A stretch of DNA of 64,000 bases from Plasmopara viticola (Eukaryota; Oomycota; Peronosporomycetes; Peronosporales; Peronosporaceae). Below, piece by piece: positions 56,204-64,000 of the stretch. The notes below the pieces were generated by a model. That model was not told where the DNA came from. It did no database searches and worked only from the letters and a program-made list of their open reading frames with translations. The stretch lies in NCBI GenBank assembly GCA_001695595.3, contig MBPM02000017.1, positions 372,001 through 436,000 of the forward strand. Reading direction: 5' to 3'. The position numbers and the translations under genes were made by a program. The stretch's first letter is position 1. Each line of letters starts with the position of its first letter.

Positions 56204-56445
56204 TTAGACATGCAGCATAGAAGCTCTGTCTCTCAACCGTGTCTAAAGGCAACATAAAATTCTTGGGACACGTGCGCGATAAAAATGCCAAGCTTTATAC
56301 CTCAAAACAAAATACTGGTCGAAGATGAAGAAAGTACAAGACGGTGTGTCAAATTGAGGGCTCAGTACTTTTGAATGCACCCACAAATAGATCTAAATTG
56401 TGACAGCGCTGCATTGGACCATTTTAGAGCATAGACAAAAGAGGC

Positions 56446-56518
56446 TTCCCACACCGGGATTCGAACCCGGGTCTGCTGGGTGAAAGCCAGCTATCCTAAC
56501 CGCCTAGACTATGTGAAA
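56446..56518 (-). tRNA. tRNA-Glu (anticodon TTC)
   Basis: 73 nt on the minus strand. Anticodon stem GCTGG/CCAGC with loop CTTTCAC gives anticodon TTC. The T arm is intact (CCGGG TTCGAAT CCCGG). The acceptor stem TTTCACA / TGTGGGA has two T:G wobble pairs where the usual tRNA-Glu has C:G, so it may be weakened. No intron. The discriminator base is A. Confidence 0.8.
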
Positions 56519-56829
56519 GGGCTTAAGCGGACAACCCACCAAACTGTCACATCAACACACGTACATCTTAAACACACACTCACGGTCAACGAGAAGAGAA
56601 AGCTACGCCATTAGAAATCTTACTCTCACCACATTCTTTAAGAATAAAAGCTTAAGGAACAGCGACATTCCTTTTCTTTAACGAGCGCGTATGCAGATAT
56701 TGTCACGAATATAAATCAAATCAAAGACTAACATTGTTGGAAACGCGAGCATAAAGTTCCATAAGAGAGCGCCTTCTAACTAAAAGTAAAGTTTGAGTGA
56801 CCAAAAAAAGAGCAAAATGCAGCATTATG

Positions 56830-56901
56830 TTCCCACACCGGACTCGAACCCGGGTCTTATGGGTGAAAGCCAGCTATCCTAACCGCCCAGACTATGTGGG
56901 A
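56830..56901 (-). tRNA. tRNA-Glu-like copy (anticodon TTC), probably degenerate
   Basis: 72 nt on the minus strand, a diverged duplicate of the copy at 56446-56518. The acceptor stem is perfect (TCCCACA / TGTGGGA) and the anticodon loop CTTTCAC is unchanged. However, the anticodon stem GCTGG/CCATA has two mismatches, and the T arm has lost one base (CCGGGTTCGAGTCCGG). The flanking sequence upstream of the tRNA (plus-strand GGGCTTAA..TGTCACATC.ACACACGTAC) is shared by both copies, so the duplicated unit is larger than the tRNA. Probably a pseudo-tRNA. Confidence 0.65.
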
Positions 56902-57536
56902 GGGCTTAAACTTTGTCACATCGACACACGTACGTCTTGGTCGAAGATGCTCACTCTTTATCGGTTCACTTTTTGTCACAAATGGCTCCGCTTCGAGTGC
57001 TTCATCGTAGGCAAGTAGATACGTTTTGGTTGACCACATATGTCCAAATAACAATTTTGCACGTGCTGCTATGAGGTGTCGACATAGAGCATTCATATTC
57101 TTTACATAACCGCATGTAAACATACCACTGGTGCTGTTTATCTCAACAGCATACTCCATTGACTTGTTTGTTCCAATTGGAACCGACAGAACAAACGATG
57201 TTGTTGAACTTGGACATACTTGGATTGCTTACATTATTAGTATTTAAGTGGTTCAACTGGCAGCATAAGATGTTATTACACCACATTGTTTGGTCTGTCC
57301 AGCAAATTCGAGCCATTTTGTAACAAGTGGATTTTAACCCGCGCCATCTCTCTGTTTGCATTGCATCTTAACCATCTCTTCAACGATTGTATGCGGTAAA
57401 ATTACTTTTCAAAGGTATAGGTTTTCTTTATTTATTTTATACATGTTTTTTTTGCCATTGTTGCAAAAATATTGATTGCTAGGTATATTTTTTCAATTTA
57501 ATTTTAAAAAGAAATACTTCTTCCGTTGTCCAAACA
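56902..57536. other. Gene-free stretch after the tRNA pair
   Basis: No supportable gene. The frames at 56857-57159 and 57143-57361 (minus strand) overlap and lack motifs. AT-rich runs occur at 57420-57500. Confidence 0.45.
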
Positions 57537-57632
57537 AGATTGCACTTGTGCGATCTGCAAGGCTCGCAAAGTTGCGACGCGACTAGATTGCACTTGTGCG
57601 ATCTGCAAGGCTCGCAAAGTTGCGACGCGACT
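57537..57632. repeat. Exact 48-bp tandem duplication
   Basis: Units 57537-57584 and 57585-57632 appear identical over all 48 bp; each begins AGATTGCACTTGTGCGATCT. Because 48 is a multiple of three, the minus-strand frame stays open through both units and repeats VASQLCEPCRSHKCNL. The identity indicates a very recent duplication. Whether this frame is expressed is unknown. Confidence 0.95.
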
Positions 57633-57671
57633 ACGCAAATTTTTTCAGCAGTGGCGTAGTTGACACCTAAC

Positions 57672-57872
57672 TCAGTGTTGCCGCTTAGCGTACACATCCA
57701 TTGGCAGCATATTCGCACTCTTAAGGCGACAGAGGTATTCTTCTTCGCTCAAAGGATGACGGTCGAAAGTGAGAATGACGCTTTCGCCGACACAAATCGG
57801 ACATTTTAGCGTCACACACCTTCCTTTCTTGCAAATAGGTCGCGCACCTAATGCAATCGTACCGGCAAACTT
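57672..57872 (-). other. Orphan cysteine-rich reading frame, possible exon
   Basis: The minus strand is open from after TAA (57873-57875) to TGA at 57672-57674, 66 codons without an ATG. It reads PICKKGRCVTLKCPICVGESVILTFDRH in consecutive short pieces: a C-x4-C-x5-C-x2-C cysteine pattern, then SEEEYLCRLKSA. This looks like a zinc-binding fragment. A possible acceptor (GCATTAG at about 57850) would start an exon just before the cysteines. I cannot name the family or find the other exons; a transposase fragment is equally possible. Confidence 0.3.
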
Positions 57873-58327
57873 TTAAAAAAACTGTGTGTTATGATCGGAA
57901 GATCATTCATGTAATCACCAGCATCGCACTGAGAACGGCTGCTAGTTCAGCGGTGTGTGAATGCCAAGAAGAAAAAAATGACTGATCAGGCGAAAGCGCC
58001 GAGCAAAAGATAGAAGCATCTTGTATGATATCCGGCTTTAACATAATGATTATAGGCATAAGCGTGCATTCGCAATAATTTTAGAACGGGTCTCGACATG
58101 TTGGCCAAGTTTTCCAAAGTATGATTCAATACTTTCTTGGTTAGACTTTTAAACCAAGGTGTAGGGATCTACTTGTTGATGTTTAATGATTATCGGGTTG
58201 TACAGACTTTAATGCTAGCAAGATTCAAGTAAGAGAAGACCTGTCTAAAACTGACTAAGCTATTGTTAGCTTTTCGCCTTTAACGCTATTCCCGAAGATC
58301 AAGTGAACTACCCGGGTCTTGGTAACC

Positions 58328-60956
58328 ATGGGCAACTCACCGTTGTCACGGGAATTTATGGGACGTCGCTTGTCATTGGAAGAGCGGGAGGCCATGAAGC
58401 GGTTTGGGGACGAAGAGATTAGACTGCTACGTGAAACTTTTAAGGGGCTGGCTAATGGAAAAGACGGCATCAGCGTCGACAAGGACACCTTTCTCAAGTG
58501 TTTTCCCATGCGTGGTCTGCTGGGTGAACGTTTGTTTGAAGTGATCGACAAGGACGGCTCTGGCTCCATTCACTACGATGAATTTGTCTATGGTCTAGCT
58601 ATTCTGTTTCGAGGTTCACAAAAGGAAAAACTCAAATTTATTTTCGACCTCTACGATCTCAGCGAGTACGATCCTCGTATCCTAGGAAGTTTCTATCCAA
58701 TTGATAAGCCTATTAGATTACTGATTGTGAATATTGCGTAGAGCTAACTCGATATCCCGTCACGAGCTATTGACAATGCTGCATCAATTCCCCGAGTCTG
58801 CATTGGAGCTCATTAAGCCAAAGACTGATCATGACAATGCTCACAGCTCACCTGAAAGGTCCACTCCAGCCAAAGCTGTGCGTACGAGTGGTGTCAAATT
58901 TAATTGTCGCTTGACAATACAGTTTTCTTTTTGACCACTTCATTCAGATGGAAGAGATTGAGGCCCTCGTGGACTTGGCATTTCCATTGTCTTCTTCCTC
59001 GAATACACGACTCAGCTTTGAGCAATTCTGCCACTGGTGTGAGAACACACCCGGGGTCACCAACGTGCGCTTTTTCTTATTCTACAATTTTTATCATGTG
59101 AGCTGATGTTTGCTGATGTATCACAGTTTCTTATGAGTGTTTTGCCTGTCGAAGATCAAGCTACAAGAGATAGTAGCTTTAATCATAATGGAAGCATTGC
59201 GGCTCCTGTCGCTCCAGTCGACGGGTAAATTGTGCATTGAAAGTAGTTATTAATCTCTTACATGAGGTATGTGGTAGATCAACCTTGCAGCTTGGAAGTC
59301 ACAGCATTGGGGAGAGTAATGAGCTGCGTAGGCGACACACCTCTTTCGCTAACCTCCACATCAAGTACGTTCAGCGGGCATCCGAGCTCTTGTTGTCGTG
59401 TTGACTTGCAATGTTGTGAGATTTTCCAGTCGAAGTGCTGCCAAGGCAAACGCAATTTTATCCTCAGAGTCTTTGAATCGTAAAGATTTGGAGAAGACAC
59501 GGAACTTATTGCAAGAAGCGAAACACTCGTGCACTATCGAAAGTGTGACATCCAAGATTCAAATGGTGCTATCTGAAGTGGATCGCCTTCTCACGCTGCC
59601 TGTGGTAGCCACTGCATCAGGCTCGAATTGTGGCACCTACGCAAGCTTTAATGGGAACCCGTCTCCGTCACAAGCATTGGACGAAGTGCCTGGAGTGACT
59701 GTCGTCGACGAAACTTCTAGTGTCTCTGGGGACTTGTGGAAGCGTGGCTTGCGTCTACGTAAGATGACCAAGCGCTACTATGTGTTGCAAGGCAACTTTC
59801 TCTATTACTACACGTACGTTTATATATATTGATGGTACTACAAGAACGACTTTAGCTGATGCGTTGTCATCTTTTGTCATGCAGTTCCCCCGATGATATA
59901 GCACCAAGAGGAGTCACATTTTTGAGTGACTGCTATGTGGAAGTGCAGTCCGCACAGAACGAAATTAGTGAAAAAGGGGTGCGCTACTATGGAATTGACA
60001 TTGTACCAGAACCTGGTAGTTCGCGTGAGAAACGCACGGTGTTCGCACGTTCTCTTGAAGCTCAAAAACGATGGGTAGCGGCACTTCGCCAGGCTACTGA
60101 CAAGGTCTCCATTGAAGAAGTTTACAATGTTGGAGCGCAACTTGGGCGTGGGCGGTTTTCCAAAGTTTGTGAGGCCACACACAAGCGCACGGGAGTCAAG
60201 TCGGCAGTGAAAATAATTGATAAGAGCAAGTTACAACCGACAGAGAAGGAACTTTTGCGCACTGAAATTGCCATTCTAAAACTCGTTCACCATCCAAACA
60301 TTATTCGTTTAAACGACGTGTACGAGGATCGGCAACATATTTTCATTGTCACGGAGCTAGTTACAGGTGGCGAATTATTTAATCGGATTGTGGGTCGTGC
60401 AAGATACAACGAAGCTGAAGCTCGACTCGTCATGCGTCCACTACTTGAAAGCGTCAGCTACTTGCACCGATTAGGTATCGTTCATCGAGATCTCAAGCCT
60501 GAAAACATTCTGTGCGGTGAGACGTTAGCAGATCTCACTATTGCTGACTTTGGACTATCGAAACTAGTTCATCCAGAAGAGCTTATGAAAATGCCATGTG
60601 GAACGCTAAACTATGTGGCTCCAGAGGTGCTTGCGCTCGTGGGTTATGGTCGTGAAGCCGACATTTGGTCTCTTGGAGTTATCATGTATCTTCTTTTACG
60701 CGGTGAACTTCCATTTTACGGCAAAGCGAAAAATGAGGTCATCCAAAAAACTTTGCATGCTGAAATCAATCTCGAAACAGATCTAGCGTGGAAAACTGTG
60801 TCTACCGCAGGAAAAACTTTGCTGCGTGGCTTACTCACGAAAAATCCAACTCACCGGCTTACAGCACAAGATGCCTTACAACACGAGTGGTTTTTAATCA
60901 AACCTCTAACTTCCTCGAGTAGTAGTACAATGATTATATCGAAAGATAGACATTAG
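58328..60956 (+). CDS. N-myristoylated EF-hand / PH / CaMK-like protein kinase (CDPK7-like architecture)
   Basis: Predicted calcium- and lipid-responsive Ser/Thr kinase. Exons 58328-58665, 58742-58877, 58948-59064, 59127-59224, 59278-59364, 59430-59813 and 59885-60956; all introns GT..AG, 53-76 bp; 2232 nt, 743 aa. The N-terminus MGNSPLS is a strong myristoylation signal. A canonical EF-hand loop DKDGSGSIHYDEF lies at about residues 74-86. A degenerate EF-hand (DLSEANSISRHE) is split by intron 1. A neuronal-calcium-sensor-like segment (FEQFCHWCENTPGVTNFLMSVLP) follows. A helical region (RSAAKANAILSSE..) precedes a PH domain from about 358 (GDLWKRGLRLRKMTKRYYVL to RWVAALRQAT). The kinase domain runs from about 468: LGRGRFSKV, AVKII, HRDLKPEN near 587, DFGLSK near 608, APE near 633. 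All catalytic residues are present. EF-hands before the kinase is the reverse of plant CDPKs and matches apicomplexan CDPK7. Confidence 0.85.
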
Positions 60957-62075
60957 CATCTATTTCTATACTTTTCCGTTTTGAACTGAAGAGATGTAAG
61001 TTGCTGCGTTTAATTTGATGTATTCGAAAAAGATGCATTTGACTCAGCAATTGGCTTCTTCCGTAAAGTAATTTGTAAAATATAAACGAGAAAAAGTTTG
61101 TGTGGATCGAGTCGAAGTCGTTCTTGACGAGCGGTTCGCAATTTTGAGCAACTAAACGTCGGTAATCCTGACCATAAGCGCGTTGCTATCAAAAGTGCGA
61201 TCAATGTTTTTACCACGTACACACGACGAGTCGTGCCATATCGGGCACATTTTTTATTATTTCAAGCTCTGAGTACACACGAACTTTTAATGTTATTAGA
61301 ATTAAACCCTACCTGAAGCTATAGTAATTGTGCCGCCAACTCTTTATTTGTGCTGTACGCTCCAAATTGATTTGCACCACCCGAAGCTTTGTGCAAAGTT
61401 GCAGCCTCGAAAAAAATAAGCAAAAAGATTGAGTTAAGCTAACGACCTATGAATGGGTAACCTTTTCGAGCAGTGCTGCATATCGGCAAAAAAGCGTTTG
61501 ACGGCCGTCTCGTCTTCGAAAAATGGGGACAATTAATATGCAGTCTGTTGGAACACAGTGACTAGCCGCTCCCCTGTCTGAACTAGAGATTTTTCTTATA
61601 AAGTATTACAGATGGGGCTACGTCGATCCGGCGATAGTGAGCGGTTGTACGCTAAAACTCGTTAATTTCCCTGCATGCCTTTTCTGTGAAGATTGCAGTA
61701 TGAGATGCTAGCGCTTTTCGCCCTGCACAGGTAAACGGTCTGCCTAAACACTCGCAAATTTCCGATATAGGTAGAACACCTCGTCGCACAGCTCGTGCTA
61801 CTCGAAGATTGTCTTGCCTTCATGGTTCTTAGAAGGCTGCTTGATTTGCATTGATCCCTTCTGCCAAGCAATTAAAACGCGTTAAGACTCTAAGCTCTAC
61901 GGGCAAGATCTATGCTTGAGAGCTATGACAGCCTGTGGTTGCCTAAGAGGCCAGCTCAGATAGCATGAGTGTCTCCTACATCAATTTTAAAGCGTTCATA
62001 AATGCGATTATTCCCCAAGCGTATAATCTTTGACGCGATAAATATTGTGACGCAATGTTGAGCTTTTAGCTAAGT
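60957..62075. other. Gene-free stretch between the kinase and the LINE copy
   Basis: No supportable gene. A minus-strand frame at 61010-61222 resembles a secreted RXLR-type effector superficially but lacks an ATG (see rejected items). Another at 61662-61871 has no motif. The segment 62009-62058 is similar to 63313-63352 on the other side of the LINE copy. Confidence 0.45.
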
Positions 62076-63218
62076 ATGTAATGTAATGTATTACGTTGTC
62101 GCGTTGCCAAGTTATGCACGTGCTAGGCTCAGTCTGGCTAGTCCACGGCATAGAGTGGTGTCCGCATACGTCGAGTCTCGTTCGGCGGGCAGTGCATCCA
62201 GCACCGAGGTCGTGAGGGTCTTCCATTTCTTTCGGTCATGTGCAAGGGTACGTACCACTTCGAGGTCTTGTGCTATCCGGAGTCGAAAGCCGGAGCCACG
62301 GGAAACAAGGTTGTGGTCGAGTGTTGAGGGGAGCGTGGTGCGGGGATGTCCGCGCCATTTTGCTGCGGTGGAGAAGAAGTGGGCACGCATCTGGAAGTTA
62401 GCTGGAATGTCGGGATTGCGGCGAAGTACATGGCCAAACAGGCGCCAGCGAGCTTGTGTCAGTCGTAGTCTCAGCGGCCGCTCATCACAGAGGTCGTAGA
62501 GTCTTGCATTCGAAATGTGTCGGGGGTAGCGATAGCCAAGAGCGTAGCGAAGCTGGCGGCGATGGAAACTCTCGAGGCCGTGGAGCTCTGACTTGGTAAG
62601 AGCCCAGGTGGCGCAGTTGTACAGCAGAATCGGTAGAACGTAGGTGTTGTACAATCGAATGCGGTCTTGGGTGAGATGAGCGTGGGGCGGAGCCAGACGG
62701 ACCAGAGGCGGTGAAGCGCGAGGGTGGCCAGGGACTTGCGTCGGGATAAATCTTCAATATCGCCGAGGAGTGTTCCGAGCTTCTTAGTGTGGCGCCAGGT
62801 TTCTTCTCGGGCTCGGGCGTGTCGAGTAGCGCCCGACGGGTTGCAGTGGCGGCGGATCTCGGTGACTTCGGTCTTGGCTTCGTCTTTTTTTTTTCAGAGT
62901 TAGAAGGAAGTCATCAATGCAGTGCTCACCTCTATCGTAGATCTTGGTTTCTCGGAGGCCAAGGACATCGACGCGGTAGCGCCGGAGATCTTCGGAGAGT
63001 GTTTCGTGCTTCTTGCGCTTCGAACCTAGAGAATTCACATTAAAGGAGCCAATCCGGATGCGGTTGGCGCGGTTAACGGCGTGGAAGGGGGTTTGGCCTG
63101 GTGCTGGAGACCGTCGCGTCGAGGGTGAGACTCGTTCGAGACCTGCAGATGCCCGAGAGCACCTGCCCGAAGCGCGCGAGCATTTAGCCCCCGCGCTTGG
63201 AAGGAGGGCGTCACCCCA
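62076..63218 (-). mobile_element. Internally deleted non-LTR retrotransposon (LINE), long copy
   Basis: On the minus strand the element begins GGGGTGACGCCCTCC (right end, 63218) and ends in a degenerate (TACAT/TACAA) tail at 62076. Near its 5' end it encodes the start of an apurinic-type endonuclease (NSLGSKRKKHETLSEDL, then VDVLGLRETKIYD). After a gap it encodes the end of a reverse-transcriptase polyprotein (YNTYVLPILLYNCATWALTK, then FHRRQLRYALG). Most of the endonuclease and all RT catalytic motifs are missing, and the frame is broken. It is the parent-like copy of the short derivatives at 3.2, 18.4 and 54.3 kb. I found no clear target-site duplication. Confidence 0.85.
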
Positions 63219-64000
63219 AAATATACACGCAAAAAATTATTGCTTAAGCGTGTTTAATTTGACGCGATTAAGCGTAGTGTTATAATGTGGAAGCTGGTGA
63301 AGTGAAGTAGTTCCCCGAGCGTATAGTCTCGAAATTGTGACCGGTGATACAATGCCAACCGTATCCAACGCACTTTTTTAAATTCTGGCACGTTTCTAAA
63401 GACGATTATAAGTGCTACCTGCCTGGTCACTTGGCAGTGAAAACGCAAAAAACTTATGCCGATGGATTATCAACACCGTGACGACGACATAAGCGAGGTC
63501 CATGTATAAAAATTTACCCATTTACACATTGCGCACACACGTGCACACCCATTTATACAATGTGAGTCACCACTAGTTAGTCCTTACCGGAACTATAAGT
63601 CTTTTCTCAGCCGAAAACAATGAACAAATAGCCTTCAAACAGTGTATCGTAAGCCGGGATTTATCCACTTTGTGAGATACACTACACGAAACGTTCTACT
63701 ATACCGGTGCTTGGTACAACAGTCGTCTGGCTGTGAGCATGAGCTGGAACGCACCGACGATTTGTCCAACCCTTTAAGCTCATCGCTTCCCGTAGTCTTT
63801 ACCAGAGTTTTGCATATGCAGTCTCGCGCATACGCATTGAAGACTAGATTCGTTATGGAGATAGCAGCTGATACATGAGCTAACTCATAATTCAAATGGT
63901 GCAATAATTCATCAGCTAACACCACGCTTTGCTGTACCTTAGACAGAGCGTCAATGAAAAAGAGTAGCGTCTTTCAAGGTGACGTGCAGTTGTGATGATT
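63219..64000. other. Gene-free end of window
   Basis: No supportable gene. The frame at 63635-63925 (minus strand, 96 codons) and the overlapping plus-strand frame have no motif. A short near-repeat, CCCATTTACACATTG / CCCATTTATACAATG, flanks a CA-rich stretch at about 63518-63562. Confidence 0.45.

Noticed and set aside
59098..59126. 29-bp intron GTGAGC..CACAG in the kinase gene
   Set aside because: Too short compared with all other introns here (53 bp or more). Using the GTGCGC donor at 59065 gives a 62-bp intron, keeps the frame and yields a better calcium-sensor-like sequence.
59398..59429. 32-bp intron ending at 59429 in the kinase gene
   Set aside because: The GTACGT donor at 59365 gives a normal 65-bp intron with the same acceptor and frame.
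61010..61222. Minus-strand frame with a hydrophobic start and an SKLR..QER pattern, superficially like an RXLR-type effector
   Set aside because: It begins with GTG and there is no in-frame ATG upstream or within the hydrophobic segment. The SKLR match is a single degenerate motif only about 26 residues in, and no C-terminal effector domain is visible.
1..64000. CRISPR array, bacterial operon or prophage
   Set aside because: No regularly spaced short repeats with unique spacers were seen, and the intron-containing genes show this is a eukaryotic nuclear sequence.

Overview
The window looks like an oomycete (stramenopile water mould) nuclear contig. The evidence is the short introns (53 to 124 bp, GT..AG), the set of conserved eukaryotic genes, a threonine-rich mucin-like surface protein of the Phytophthora/downy-mildew type, an apparent decayed elicitin-like frame, and an EF-hand/PH/kinase fusion. 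A dynein-2 light intermediate chain gene (intraflagellar transport) suggests a lineage that still makes flagellate zoospores, such as Phytophthora, Plasmopara or Pseudoperonospora. The exact species cannot be named from sequence alone.

Layout: dense gene islands sit between long gene-poor stretches of decayed repeats. 0-3.6 kb is decayed sequence with a degenerate ~117-bp tandem repeat and a short LINE-derived element. 3.65-6.18 kb holds a nucleolar DEAD-box helicase (DRS1/DDX27). 6.2-18.3 kb is a 12-kb desert with a possible elicitin-like pseudogene and a 63-bp near-perfect palindrome. 18.6-33.4 kb holds an 8-exon threonine deaminase whose PLP lysine is replaced, followed on the same strand by a giant HUWE1/TOM1 HECT ubiquitin ligase with a 63-bp in-frame intron inside the catalytic cysteine codon. 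33.4-42.7 kb is a second desert with a possible copia remnant and a ~1.07-kb terminal-inverted-repeat element that seems to carry fragments of two host genes. 42.7-53.7 kb is a compact seven-gene island: mucin-like protein, CDC123, SEC22, DYNC2LI1, PSMB2, PIGH and SF3B3. 54.2-58 kb has another short LINE derivative, a coiled-coil hypothetical gene, a Mutator-type zinc-knuckle remnant, two tRNA-Glu-like genes and an exact 48-bp tandem duplication. 58.3-61 kb encodes a predicted N-myristoylated EF-hand/PH/CaMK-like kinase in seven exons. 62.1-63.2 kb is a longer, internally deleted copy of the LINE family.

Most genes are independent housekeeping functions: ribosome biogenesis, splicing, proteasome, GPI anchoring, ER-Golgi fusion, eIF2 assembly, ubiquitin ligation and flagellar transport. 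No operon or biosynthetic cluster is seen. The most unusual features are the threonine deaminase with an altered active site next to a retroelement insertion, the three short LINE derivatives with different internal deletions and clear target-site duplications, the gene-capturing TIR element, and the CDPK7-like kinase. All splice models were built by eye from GT..AG sites, reading frame and remembered family sequence.
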